Shown here piece by piece: positions 9,335 to 17,904 of a DNA stretch of 43,893 nucleotides; positions within the stretch are counted from its first letter, which is position 1; every line of letters begins with the position of its first letter. Source of the stretch: an uncultured Burkholderiaceae bacterium (lineage in GTDB: Bacteria; Pseudomonadota; Gammaproteobacteria; Burkholderiales; Burkholderiaceae); NCBI GenBank assembly GCA_937871985.1, contig CALMPB010000348.1:1-43893 (forward strand), given 5' to 3'. A model generated the notes under the pieces. That model made no database searches. It was not told the origin of the DNA and saw only the letters and a list, made by a program, of their open reading frames with translations. The position numbers and the translations under genes were made by a program.

Positions 9335-10423
9335 ATGGCAGACGCGACGAGGACGCCCGCGGATTCGCTTGAACGGTTGCACGAGGATCTGGAGGCGGCC
9401 AACATGGCGCCGACCTGGAAGTACATTTCGTCTTTCATTTCAAAATCCCCGCGGGTCAGCTACCGGCCCTGGTTATGGAAATGGGATGCGGTCATTCCGC
9501 TGCTCATGCGTTCCGGAGAATTGATCACCCCCGATCGGGGGGCGGAGCGGCGATCCATGGAGCACGTCAATCCCGATCTCAAGTTTTCGTACAGCGCCAG
9601 CCACACCATAGCCACCGCATTCCAGCTTGTGCGCGCCGGCGAGCGGGCGCCCGCCCATCGCCATGCTGCCGGCGCCATACGGTTCGCCGCCCGCAGCAAG
9701 GGCGGGGCGGTCTATACCAAGGTCCAGGGCGAGCGTCTCATGATGGAGGAAAACGATCTCCTCCTGACGCCATCGGGCATGTGGCATGAACATGCCAACG
9801 AAACCGCGCATGACATCGTCTGGCTCGATGTGCTGGATTTTCCCCTGGTCAATTTATTGCAGGCAAGCATGTTCCAGCCTGGCGAGGGCCTGGTGGCGCC
9901 CGATCGTCCGGACGGCTTTTCCAATGAGCGCCTGGGCCTGTTTCGGCCGCCGGCGGAGTTTCCCTATCCGGAAGCCCACCCTGTTCTGCGCTATCCCTGG
10001 ACGCAAATGCGGGAAGCGTTGCATTCCATGGGCACGGATGCCGAGGACAGGCACGAAGGCGTGCTTCTCGAGTATGTGAATCCTCTGACCTCGGGGCCGA
10101 CGCTCCCCACGCTTTCGTGCCGGGCGCAGCTGCTGCGCGGCGGAACGCACACCACGGCGCGACGCTCGACTTCCAGCACCGTGTATTTCGTCATCGGCGG
10201 CGAGGGGGCGACGGTCATCGATGGCGTCACGTTCACCTGGGGGCGGGGCGATGTCTTTGTCGTTCCCCCTTGGTCCTGGCATGAGCACGCAGCCGGCAGC
10301 GGCGATGCTTATTTGTTTTCCGCGACGGACAAGCCGGTGATGCAGGCGCTTGGGTTGTTCCACAGTGAATCCTTTGCGGAGAACGGCGGCCGCCAGGCTG
10401 TGCTTTCCAGCTTCCAGGCCTGA
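9335..10423 (+). CDS. Gentisate 1,2-dioxygenase-family bicupin ring-cleavage enzyme
   Basis: A 362-residue bicupin. The N-terminal cupin holds the iron ligands: H108 and H110 in APAHRHAAGAIRF and H151 in WHEH. The C-terminal cupin repeats the fold (STVYFVIGGEGATVIDG, then PPWSWHEHA) and probably lacks its own iron site. Relatives cleave gentisate, salicylate, 1-hydroxy-2-naphthoate or 5-substituted salicylates between C1 and C2. The stretch after the first HRH (FAARSKGGAVYTKV) differs from my recollection of classical gentisate enzymes, so the substrate may be a gentisate analogue. The ATG at 9335 has an ideal AGGAGG five bases upstream. It is the first gene of the rightward operon, behind the paired operator. 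Confidence 0.87.
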   Translation: MADATRTPADSLERLHEDLEAANMAPTWKYISSFISKSPRVSYRPWLWKWDAVIPLLMRSGELITPDRGAERRSMEHVNPDLKFSYSASHTIATAFQLVRAGERAPAHRHAAGAIRFAARSKGGAVYTKVQGERLMMEENDLLLTPSGMWHEHANETAHDIVWLDVLDFPLVNLLQASMFQPGEGLVAPDRPDGFSNERLGLFRPPAEFPYPEAHPVLRYPWTQMREALHSMGTDAEDRHEGVLLEYVNPLTSGPTLPTLSCRAQLLRGGTHTTARRSTSSTVYFVIGGEGATVIDGVTFTWGRGDVFVVPPWSWHEHAAGSGDAYLFSATDKPVMQALGLFHSESFAENGGRQAVLSSFQA

Positions 10424-10485
10424 GCGGATTTTTTCGGTTTCGGCGCGCATGGCGCGGTATTCCAAGAGTTTTTCAAGGAGATGTA

Positions 10486-10887
10486 ATGAAGATGCAAAGC
10501 GTTAAGGCCCCCACCGTCAAAGAGCCAAAGCCGGGGGCATGGACCAACGCAAAAATCTTTGGCAATCAGTTCTTTATTTCGGGCATGACGGCGCATGACC
10601 TCGAAGGTAATGTGATGGGCGGCGAAAGCATGTATGAACAGGCCAAGGCCACATTTCAGAAAATCCACGATTTGACGCTGGCCGCGGGCGCAAAGATGAA
10701 TGACATCATCGAGCTCAATATCTTCGTGACCGACATACGTGAACGAGAGGAAGTCTGGCGCGCCCGCAGGGAATACTTCACCGGCGATTTCCCGTGCTGC
10801 ACGCTGGTGGAAGTGAAGGGCCTGGCCATCCCCGCATTGAAAGTGGAGATCAAGGCCATGGGTTTTGTCGGAGCCGGCGCTCAATAG
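10486..10887 (+). CDS. Rid (YjgF/YER057c/UK114) family protein, atypical
   Basis: A 133-residue Rid-superfamily protein with a good SD (AGGAG). The fold pattern is clear: FFISGMTAHDLEGNV, QAKATFQKIHDLTLAAGAKMNDIIELNIFVTDI, and VEVKGLAIPALKVEIKAMGFV. Canonical RidA needs an arginine in FPARSxVEV and a glutamate in IEIEA. Here these positions read FPCCTLVEV and VEIKA, so both look replaced (Arg to Cys, Glu to Lys). It is therefore probably not a standard 2-aminoacrylate deaminase. Family members act in amino-aromatic pathways, for example 2-aminomuconate deaminase. Its place between the ring-cleavage and transporter genes suggests action on an enamine ring-fission product. Confidence 0.85.
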   Translation: MKMQSVKAPTVKEPKPGAWTNAKIFGNQFFISGMTAHDLEGNVMGGESMYEQAKATFQKIHDLTLAAGAKMNDIIELNIFVTDIREREEVWRARREYFTGDFPCCTLVEVKGLAIPALKVEIKAMGFVGAGAQ

Positions 10888-10975
10888 CGCGCCAATGCAG
10901 GATGACAACCGCCCGGCCGCGGGGCAATCCGCGGCACGGGCTTCTAGCCGAAGCAAACAGGAAAAAGGAGACACA

Positions 10976-12139
10976 ATGAAAACGAGCTTTATTGCGGCGC
11001 TACTCGCGTCTTGCCTATGCATAGCGCCCACACTGGCCGATGCCAAGATCAAGGTCGGTTTCATCACGACCACGTCGGGGCCCAGCGGTATTGTCGGCAA
11101 GCATATGAAGGACGGGGCCGATCTGGCCCTGGAAAATCTCGGCGGTAAACTTGGGGGGGTCGATGCCCAGATCATCTATGGCGATGCGCAATACAAGCCG
11201 GACGTCGGCCGCCAGCTTGCCGAGCAAATGCTCAAGCAGGACAAGGTCGACTTCATCACCGGCGTCATCCTGTCGAGCACGCTGCTGGCCGTCTACCAGC
11301 CTGTGATCAAGTCGGGCACTATCCTTATCAGCGCGAATGCGGGACCCAGCCAGATCGCGGGCAAGATGTGCGCTCCCAACTTCTTCACGACTTCGTGGCA
11401 GAACGATCAGACCCCCGAGGCCATGGGCAAGTACATGAACGACAAGAAGATAACGGATGTCTATGTCATGGCCCCCAATTACGCGGCCGGCAAGGATATG
11501 GTGGCCGGCTTCAAGCGCTACTTCAAGGGCAAGATCATCAACGAGGTCTATACGACTTTCGGGCAGGCCGACTACCAGGCCGAGCTGAGCCAGCTCAAGG
11601 CGGCGAAGCCCAAGGCTGTTTTCGTGTTCTATTCCGGCGGAATGGGCATTCAGTTCTTCAAGCAGTACGCACAGGCCGGCCTGCGCGACATACCGCTGTA
11701 TTCCGTGTTCGGCGCCGACGAAACCACGCTTCCGGCAATCGGCGACGCGGCGGTTGGAAACTACGAGGCGGGATTCTGGAACTACGACCTGGATTTCCCC
11801 GCCAACCGTAAATTCGTCGATGCCTTCCGCAAGAAATACGGCTACATCCCTTCGTACTATGCGGCCCAAAGCTATGACGCGATCAATCTCATCAATAGCG
11901 CGGTCAAGGCCGTGCATGGCAACGTCAAGGACAAGAAGGGAATGATTGCCGCCATGGAAAAGGCGGATTTCGATTCCGTGCGCGGGCCGTTCCATTACAA
12001 CACCAACCATTTCCCCATTCAGAATTTCTATTTGTTCCAGGTAGTCAAGGATGGTCAGGGCAATCTGGTGCGCAAGACGGTAGCCACGGTATTCCAAGCG
12101 CACAAGGATCACTACTACGATCAGTGCGCGATGAAATAG
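10976..12139 (+). CDS. ABC transporter substrate-binding protein, LivK/aromatic-binding type
   Basis: A 387-residue periplasmic binding protein. A Sec signal peptide is cleaved near TLADA|KIKVG (residue 23), followed by the type I periplasmic-binding fold of the branched-chain amino acid/aromatic acid group (GFITTTSGPSGIVGKHMKDGADLALENLGG; FVFYSGGMGIQFFKQYAQAGL). The ATG at 10976 has AAAGGAG upstream; longer in-frame extensions lack a signal peptide. Binding proteins of this group near ring-cleavage genes commonly bind benzoate-like acids, so the ligand is inferred to be the aromatic substrate of this cluster. A strong hairpin separates it from the permease genes. Confidence 0.88.
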   Translation: MKTSFIAALLASCLCIAPTLADAKIKVGFITTTSGPSGIVGKHMKDGADLALENLGGKLGGVDAQIIYGDAQYKPDVGRQLAEQMLKQDKVDFITGVILSSTLLAVYQPVIKSGTILISANAGPSQIAGKMCAPNFFTTSWQNDQTPEAMGKYMNDKKITDVYVMAPNYAAGKDMVAGFKRYFKGKIINEVYTTFGQADYQAELSQLKAAKPKAVFVFYSGGMGIQFFKQYAQAGLRDIPLYSVFGADETTLPAIGDAAVGNYEAGFWNYDLDFPANRKFVDAFRKKYGYIPSYYAAQSYDAINLINSAVKAVHGNVKDKKGMIAAMEKADFDSVRGPFHYNTNHFPIQNFYLFQVVKDGQGNLVRKTVATVFQAHKDHYYDQCAMK

Positions 12140-12200
12140 CGTGTGGCAACAGCGGGCCCGGGCTGGTTCTCCGGCACCCGCCCGAGTAGCCGGATCTGGA

Positions 12201-12224
12201 AAGGGCCGGGAAGTCCCGGCCCTT
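12201..12224 (+). terminator. Attenuating hairpin between binding protein and permease genes
   Basis: AAGGGCCGGG (12201-12210) pairs perfectly with CCCGGCCCTT (12215-12224) around a 4-base loop, followed by CTTCCC. A stable stem after a binding-protein gene often stops or stabilises part of the transcript, so that the binding protein is made in excess over the permease. No long T-run, so termination would be partial. Confidence 0.65.
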
Positions 12225-12270
12225 CTTCCCACAGAAAGCGGCAGCGAAAATTTATCGTGAGAAACGCAAT

Positions 12271-13197
12271 ATGGATATGGGTAGTCTGCTGTTCGTGCAG
12301 CTGTTAAATGGAATCCAGTACGGCGTGATGCTCTTCTTGATGGCGGCCGGCCTGACCCTGGTATTCGGGATCATGAATCTCATCAACCTGGCTCACGGTT
12401 CGCTTTACATGATCGGCGCCTATGTATTCGCATGGTCGCTGGCATCGACGGGGTCGGTCGCGCTGTCGGTGCTGGCCGCGCTTTCCGCGGCGTTCATCAT
12501 CGGCATGCTCATCGAGCTGGTCATATTCAGGGCGCTTTCCGAGCGGGATCACCTGGATCAGGTGCTGGCGACGTTCGGCTTGATCCTGCTGTTCAACGAA
12601 GGGTGCCGCATGATCTGGGGCCGTTCCGCCCTGAGCGTGAACCTGCCCGGCTATCTGGCCGGGCAGGTTCGCATTTTTCCAGGCGTGGACTATCCCACTT
12701 ACCGGCTGACCATCATCGTGGCCGGCTTGCTGGTGGCGCTTCTGCTGCATGTCGTCATCACCAGGACGAAATTGGGCATGTTGATCAGGGCGGGCGCAAG
12801 CAACCGGACAATGGTCAATGCGCTGGGCGTCAATATCAAGTGGCTGTACACAATGGTCTTCGGCCTGGGGGCGGTGCTTGCCGCCTTGGCGGGACTGATG
12901 GCCGGCCCGATATTTTCAGTGGAGTCCGGCATGGGCGACAACTTCCTGATCCTGGTGCTGGTGGCGATAGTGATCGGTGGAATCGGTTCGATCAAGGGCG
13001 CGTTCATCGCATCGCTCGGCATCGGCGTGGTCGATACGCTGGGACGCTCGTTGCTGAAGCCCGCGCTGGGAAGCCTGGTGTCGGATTCCGCGGCCAACAG
13101 CGCGGGACCGGCGATCGCCTCGATGTTGATCTACCTGCTCATGGCGGCAATCCTGTTCGCCCGCCCGCAGGGATTGTTCCCTCCCCGGACCAGGTGA
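12271..13197 (+). CDS. ABC transporter permease, LivH type
   Basis: A 308-residue integral membrane protein with about eight hydrophobic helices and the LivH signatures LVFGIMNLINLAHGSLYMIGAY near the N-terminus and VVIGGIGSIKGAFIASLGIGVVDTLG near the C-terminus. It forms the membrane channel with the LivM-type partner encoded 4 bp downstream. The ATG at 12271 gives a full-length protein although its SD is weak (GTGAGA). It lies 131 bp after the binding-protein gene, the gap being occupied by the hairpin at 12201-12224. Confidence 0.9.
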   Translation: MDMGSLLFVQLLNGIQYGVMLFLMAAGLTLVFGIMNLINLAHGSLYMIGAYVFAWSLASTGSVALSVLAALSAAFIIGMLIELVIFRALSERDHLDQVLATFGLILLFNEGCRMIWGRSALSVNLPGYLAGQVRIFPGVDYPTYRLTIIVAGLLVALLLHVVITRTKLGMLIRAGASNRTMVNALGVNIKWLYTMVFGLGAVLAALAGLMAGPIFSVESGMGDNFLILVLVAIVIGGIGSIKGAFIASLGIGVVDTLGRSLLKPALGSLVSDSAANSAGPAIASMLIYLLMAAILFARPQGLFPPRTR

Positions 13198-13201
13198 GTG
13201 C

Positions 13202-14215
13202 ATGAAAGCGAAAACCCTATTCATCACCGTATTTCTTTTGGCCCTGGCGTTCGTTCCGGTGCTGTCGCGCGTCTTCGACCAGCCGTTCTACATGGATATC
13301 GTCACGCGCATTCTTGTTTTCAGCATTGCGGCGGTAAGCCTGGATCTTATCCTGGGCTATGGCGGCATGGTCAGTTTCGGCCATGCCGCCTATCTGGGCG
13401 TAGGCGCCTACACGGTAGGCATCCTCAGCTATCACGGCATAACGGACGGGTTCATCCATTTCGCGGCGGCGATCCTGGTTTGCGCGCTGCTGGCGCTGTT
13501 GATCGGGCTGGTTTCCCTTAGAACGACCGGCATCCATTTCATCATGATCACGCTTGCATTTGCGCAAATGCTGTACTTCCTGGCCATTAGCGTCGATACG
13601 TACGGGGGGGACGACGGCCTGAACATCATGCAGCCCAGCCAGTTTCCGGGACTCGATTTCAGCAAGCCCATTGTGCTCTACTATGTCTCGTTCGCGCTGC
13701 TTCTGGCTGTTCTCTGGGCCTTCCACCGTATCGTCAGATCGCGTTTCGGCATGGTCATACGAGGCGCCAAGGTCAATGAGCGCAGGATGACGGCTCTTGG
13801 CTATCCCGTATTTCGCTATAAGCTGACAGCCTTCGTGATTGCCGGCTCCGTATGCGGCCTGGCCGGCGCCCTCCTGGCCAATCAAGTGTTGTTCATTTCG
13901 CCTTCGGCCATGCACTGGACGCGTTCAGGCGAAATCATGATCATGGTGATTCTTGGAGGCATGGGGTCGCTGTTCGGTCCTGTGGTGGGGACGACCGCGT
14001 ACCTGCTGCTGGAGCATTGGCTTTCCAATGCCACCGAGCATTGGCAGGCGCTCATGGGGCCTTTCCTGATCCTGGTCGTGCTGTTTGCAAAACAGGGCAT
14101 CCTCGGAATATTCCGCAACGGGCCGGGCGGCGCGAATGGGGCGTCGGTGCGGCTGTGCATCAAGGACAGGCTTCGTGTGATCCTGGGCAAGAAGGGGGCT
14201 GCGTCTCATGTCTGA
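13202..14215 (+). CDS. ABC transporter permease, LivM type
   Basis: A 337-residue membrane protein with about nine to ten hydrophobic helices and LivM signatures (LDLILGYGGMVSFGHAAYLGVGAYTVGIL; GEIMIMVILGGMGSLFGPVVG). It pairs with the LivH-type permease. The C-terminus carries a basic tail (about 30 residues after the last helix). Its stop overlaps the start of the ATP-binding gene by 8 bp, indicating translational coupling. Confidence 0.9.
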   Translation: MKAKTLFITVFLLALAFVPVLSRVFDQPFYMDIVTRILVFSIAAVSLDLILGYGGMVSFGHAAYLGVGAYTVGILSYHGITDGFIHFAAAILVCALLALLIGLVSLRTTGIHFIMITLAFAQMLYFLAISVDTYGGDDGLNIMQPSQFPGLDFSKPIVLYYVSFALLLAVLWAFHRIVRSRFGMVIRGAKVNERRMTALGYPVFRYKLTAFVIAGSVCGLAGALLANQVLFISPSAMHWTRSGEIMIMVILGGMGSLFGPVVGTTAYLLLEHWLSNATEHWQALMGPFLILVVLFAKQGILGIFRNGPGGANGASVRLCIKDRLRVILGKKGAASHV

Positions 14216-15023
14216 AGCTTTTTCGATGCCGGCCATTATGGAGCCGGAGGCGCCAAGCCCCGTGGACAGCCCGACGATGATTTTGCGGACTGCGGGCCTG
14301 TGCAAGCGTTACGGCGGCATGGTGGCCACGGATCACGTGGATCTTGCGGTCGCCGAGGGCGAAGTCCATGCGATCATCGGTCCCAATGGCGCGGGGAAGA
14401 CAACATTGATTTCCCAACTGTCGGGCGAGCTTCGGCCCGATAGCGGCGGGATTTTTTTCGATGGGCGCGACTTCACGCGCTTGAAGGCTTTCCAGCGGGC
14501 CGCTTGCGGGCTGGCCCGGACTTTCCAGATCACCAGTATTTTTTCCGGATTTACGGTTCTGGACAATGTGGCTTTGGCCGTGCAGGCGCATGCCGGCCAT
14601 AGCTTTTGTTTCTATAAGGCCGCCGATTCCGAAGAGGCGCTGCGCGGGCCGGCCCGCGAAGCATTGCGCAAGGTCGGGCTGCACGACAAGGCGGAATGGC
14701 TGGTCTCGGCGCTGGCCCATGGCGAGAAGCGCGCGCTGGAGCTGGCGATGGCGCTTTCCACGGAGCCCAGACTTTTGCTTCTGGACGAACCCATGGCCGG
14801 GATGGGGCCCGAGGATTCGAAAAGAATGGTTTCCTTCCTTTCGACGTTGAAGGGCAAAGTAACGATAGTGCTGGTCGAGCACGATATGGACGCTGTGTTC
14901 GCGCTGGCGGATCGGATTACCGTGCTTGTGCATGGCCGGATCATTGCCACTGGCACGGCGGACGAAATACGGAGCAATCCGGCCGTGCGCCAGGCTTACC
15001 TGGGCGAAGAGGAGAATTCCTGA
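14208..15023 (+). CDS. ABC transporter ATP-binding protein, LivG type
   Basis: A 271-residue ATPase. The Walker A motif is GPNGAGKTT, the family signature region is modified to ALAHGEKRALELAMAL (LivG type), Walker B is LLLLDEPMAG, and the switch histidine lies in VEHDMD. An extra ~25 residues before the usual start (MILRTAGLCKRYGG) suggest either a natural extension or a later true start near 14277. It overlaps the permease gene upstream, and its stop overlaps the next start (TGATG), so the five transporter genes form a tight operon. Confidence 0.9.
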   Translation: MSEAFSMPAIMEPEAPSPVDSPTMILRTAGLCKRYGGMVATDHVDLAVAEGEVHAIIGPNGAGKTTLISQLSGELRPDSGGIFFDGRDFTRLKAFQRAACGLARTFQITSIFSGFTVLDNVALAVQAHAGHSFCFYKAADSEEALRGPAREALRKVGLHDKAEWLVSALAHGEKRALELAMALSTEPRLLLLDEPMAGMGPEDSKRMVSFLSTLKGKVTIVLVEHDMDAVFALADRITVLVHGRIIATGTADEIRSNPAVRQAYLGEEENS

Positions 15024-15721
15024 TGCTCAAGGTGTCGAATCTTCAAGCCGGCTACGGCGAGAGCCAGGTGCTTTTCGGCATCGACTTCGAGATCCAGCGC
15101 GGAGAGGTCGTGACCTTGCTGGGCCGCAACGGCATGGGCAAGACTACGACGGTTTCATCGCTTATGGGGATTGTGAGGCCGTGCGGGGGAGAAATCGTTT
15201 TCAACGGGAATTCGATTTTCGGCAGCCAGCCCTACGAGGTCGCCCGTGCGGGGCTTGGGCTGGTGCCCGAGGGGCGGCAGGTTTTTCCTAATCTGACGGT
15301 TCAAGAGAATCTGCTCGCCACGGCGTCCGCGCGGGACGGCGGCGAAGCCTGGGTGCTGGAAAGCGTTCTGGCGTTGTTTCCGGGTCTTGTACCCCGCCTG
15401 CACAGCATGGCGGGGTTGTTGTCGGGCGGCGAGCAGCAGATGCTGGCCGTGGGGCGCGCTTTGATGACCAATCCATCGCTGCTTGTGCTGGACGAGGCGA
15501 CTGAAGGGCTCGCTCCGCTGATAAGGAATGAAATCTGGCAGGTTCTGCAAACCTTGCGGAACGCCGGCCAGTCCATTCTCATCATCGACAAGAATGTCGA
15601 CGCACTGGCCCGCCTGGCCGACAGGCACTACATCCTGGAGAAGGGACGAATCATGTGGAGCGGAACATCGTCGGCCCTGCTGGCCGACGGTTCGCTGCGA
15701 CAGCGGTTTTTGGGCGTCTAG
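15023..15721 (+). CDS. ABC transporter ATP-binding protein, LivF type
   Basis: A 232-residue ATPase completing the LIV-type importer. Walker A is GRNGMGKTT, the signature is LSGGEQQMLAVGRAL, and Walker B is LLVLDEATEGLAP. The frame is open further upstream, but the ATG at 15023 overlaps the LivG stop and gives the standard LivF N-terminus MLKVSNLQAGYGESQVLFG. The pair of ATPases should power uptake through the two permeases. A 27-bp gap separates it from the hydrolase gene, so the operon continues. Confidence 0.9.
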   Translation: MLKVSNLQAGYGESQVLFGIDFEIQRGEVVTLLGRNGMGKTTTVSSLMGIVRPCGGEIVFNGNSIFGSQPYEVARAGLGLVPEGRQVFPNLTVQENLLATASARDGGEAWVLESVLALFPGLVPRLHSMAGLLSGGEQQMLAVGRALMTNPSLLVLDEATEGLAPLIRNEIWQVLQTLRNAGQSILIIDKNVDALARLADRHYILEKGRIMWSGTSSALLADGSLRQRFLGV

Positions 15722-15748
15722 CCCGGCATGCAAACGTAAAGGAAGAAT

Positions 15749-16636
15749 ATGGATTATGGAATTCCGCAAGGCAAGGCGCCTCTGGGGACGGAAGCATTCT
15801 TCGAAGAGATGGAAGCACAGTACCAGCTGGATCAACTGCAGCCGCAATTGAAGTATCTGCCGCCATGGGCGGAACGCAGCGAGAAATACCGGAGCGTCGC
15901 GGCATGCGAGCTCGATATCGACTACGACTCCGGCCCACGCTCGAAGCTGGATTTCTTTCCCGCCGAGGATGCCGGACATGCGCCTACGCTGGTGTTCATC
16001 CATGGCGGTTATTGGCAGAAAGGCGACAAGTCCGTTTATAGTTTTCTGGCCGAGCCGTTTGTCGCCCGCGGAGTCTCGTTCCTGGCATTGAGCTATGACC
16101 TGTGCCCCACGGTATCTATCGCCCAGATCGCGGCGCAGGTTCAGCGCGCCGTTACCTGGATATGGAATAACGGCGCGGCATTGGGGCTGGACCGGGACGA
16201 TCTGCATATCGGCGGCCACTCGGCTGGCGCCCATCTCTCGGCGATGATGCTGACGACGGATTGGGCATCCGTTGCGAACGGCCTTTCAGGCAATCTGTTC
16301 AAGAGCGGGCTGCTGGTTTCGGGAATTTTCGATCTAGCGCCTTTGCTGTTCACCTCGCAGAAAAAGAACTTGAACCTCGACGAGGAACAGGCACAAAAAC
16401 AAAGCCCTGCGCGCCGTAGCCTGAGCATCGATTCTCCTTTGCTTGTCGCCAGCGGCGAGCTGGAGTCCGCAGAGTTCAATCGCCAGTCGGATCTCTGTGC
16501 GCAAGTATTTGGCCCGCAATGCCGCGGATTGGAGCGGTATGTGACAAGTGGCTGCAATCATTTTGAAATCGTCGAGGGGCTTGCCGATCCGGGCAGCCCG
16601 CTTTTCAGCAAGGCGCTGGCGTTGATCAAGCGTTGA
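15749..16636 (+). CDS. Alpha/beta hydrolase, arylformamidase (kynurenine formamidase)-like
   Basis: A 295-residue alpha/beta hydrolase of the esterase/arylformamidase group: oxyanion-hole motif HGGYWQKGDKS, nucleophile serine in GHSAGAHL, and a late histidine in CNHFEI. The N-terminal YGIPQGKAPL...YQLDQLQPQLKYLPPWAERSE segment resembles formamidase-type leaders. Enzymes of this type hydrolyse N-formyl or N-acyl aryl amines. In this operon it could release an aminobenzoate from an N-acylated form, or it could cleave the ring-fission product in place of the diverged FAH domain. Last gene of the rightward operon; its 3' end overlaps the convergent monooxygenase gene by 11 bp. Confidence 0.82.
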   Translation: MDYGIPQGKAPLGTEAFFEEMEAQYQLDQLQPQLKYLPPWAERSEKYRSVAACELDIDYDSGPRSKLDFFPAEDAGHAPTLVFIHGGYWQKGDKSVYSFLAEPFVARGVSFLALSYDLCPTVSIAQIAAQVQRAVTWIWNNGAALGLDRDDLHIGGHSAGAHLSAMMLTTDWASVANGLSGNLFKSGLLVSGIFDLAPLLFTSQKKNLNLDEEQAQKQSPARRSLSIDSPLLVASGELESAEFNRQSDLCAQVFGPQCRGLERYVTSGCNHFEIVEGLADPGSPLFSKALALIKR

Positions 16637-17828
16637 TCTCGGCTTCTCCCCATAGCCAGGTCAGGGTATCGTAGCTCTTGTCCTGGGTGGCCCAGCGTTC
16701 AGCGAAGAGCTGGGCGCGCAGATCCGCGAGCGCGCCGCCGAACTGCGCCAATTCCCTGAGGTGCTTGGCGGTGAGCTGCACTCGCGCGGTATGTATGTAC
16801 CGCGCGGAATAATAAGCCTGGACGGCCGCGACGGGATCTTCAGGGGTTGCTTTCATTTTTTCCGCCAGGCATACGGCATCTTCCAAAGCCTGGCATGCGC
16901 CCTGTGCGGCATACTGGTACATAGGGTGTGCGGCATCGCCGATCAAGGTGACCCGGCCTTCGGACCAATTCTTGACAGGCTCGCGCCCACCTACCAGCCA
17001 GCGGCGGCCCATATCGATTTTTTGCAATAGCTCGTGAATCTCGGGAAGATGCCCCTGGAAACTGCCATAGACTTCGTCCGGCCGCCCGGCAATATCGGTG
17101 ACGTCGAACTCTTCGTCGGAAAGAAAGGTGGCGACGAGGTTGTAGAGCTCCCCGCGCCGTAGCGGATAATGCACGAAATCCGCGTTGGGCCCGCTCCACA
17201 TGACAACGTCAGGGTTCCACAATGAGTCTGGAATGGCGGAACGAGGCACGACAGACCGGTAGCAGACCAGCCTCGAGGTTTTGTTTCGACCGTCTCCGAT
17301 GATTTTCTCCCGGATCACCGACCGTAATCCGTCCGCTCCCACCAGTGCATGACCTTTAATGGTACGGCCATCTTTTAACGACACGGTCACCGAGCTGTCG
17401 TCCTGATCGAAGCCGGCGACTTCGGCATTTCGCTCCAGCCTGATGTTCGGATGCTCTTCGCATGCTGCGAAAATCGTGGAGAGCAGATCCGCGCGGTGAA
17501 TGACGGCGTACGGATGTCCGAAGCGCTTGATGAAGTTCTGGCCAAGGTCCAGGCGCGCGAACGCGGTGCCGTCCAGGGCGTCCCGCAGTTCGATGGCCGG
17601 AGGCAGCGATGTCCATATATTGATCTTGTCCGTCAGCCCCAGGCGGTGCAAAGCCCTCATCCCATTCGGGGCAAGCTGGATGCCGGCGCCTACTTCGCGA
17701 AACTCCGAAGCCTGTTCGAACACGTGTACCTGGAAGCCGCTGCGCGCCAAGCCTAGCGCGACACTGAGTCCTCCGATCCCGCCTCCGGCTACAACCACGG
17801 GATATTCTGTTTTCGAACGGGTGCTCAT
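16626..17828 (-). CDS. FAD-dependent aromatic 6-hydroxylase (3-hydroxybenzoate 6-hydroxylase-like)
   Basis: A 400-residue class A flavoprotein monooxygenase. The FAD-binding GxGxxG is VVAGGGIGGLSVAL, the DG motif is ALVGADGLRSVIRE, and the second FAD motif is VTLIGDAAHPMYQYAAQGACQALEDAV. The QYxAQGAC stretch resembles 3-hydroxybenzoate 6-hydroxylases, which hydroxylate para to the existing 3-substituent and give gentisate; salicylate hydroxylase-like enzymes are the other possibility. The ATG at 17828 has AGGA upstream, and in-frame codons before it do not fit the family. It follows the isomerase-FAH fusion on the same strand after a 76-bp gap. Inferred role: first ring attack, feeding the bicupin dioxygenase. 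Confidence 0.86.
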   Translation of the reverse strand: MSTRSKTEYPVVVAGGGIGGLSVALGLARSGFQVHVFEQASEFREVGAGIQLAPNGMRALHRLGLTDKINIWTSLPPAIELRDALDGTAFARLDLGQNFIKRFGHPYAVIHRADLLSTIFAACEEHPNIRLERNAEVAGFDQDDSSVTVSLKDGRTIKGHALVGADGLRSVIREKIIGDGRNKTSRLVCYRSVVPRSAIPDSLWNPDVVMWSGPNADFVHYPLRRGELYNLVATFLSDEEFDVTDIAGRPDEVYGSFQGHLPEIHELLQKIDMGRRWLVGGREPVKNWSEGRVTLIGDAAHPMYQYAAQGACQALEDAVCLAEKMKATPEDPVAAVQAYYSARYIHTARVQLTAKHLRELAQFGGALADLRAQLFAERWATQDKSYDTLTWLWGEAEINA

Positions 17829-17904
17829 TTTCAGTTCCTTTGTCTCTAATTGAAATACTGTCGTTGTTGCTTGTCGTAGTTGTTCAGCATCTGCTTGCTT
17901 GCAG

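Noticed and set aside
11015..12232. 405-codon minus-strand frame opposite the LivK-type gene
   Set aside because: Complementary-frame artefact; the plus strand has signal peptide, SD and family motifs.
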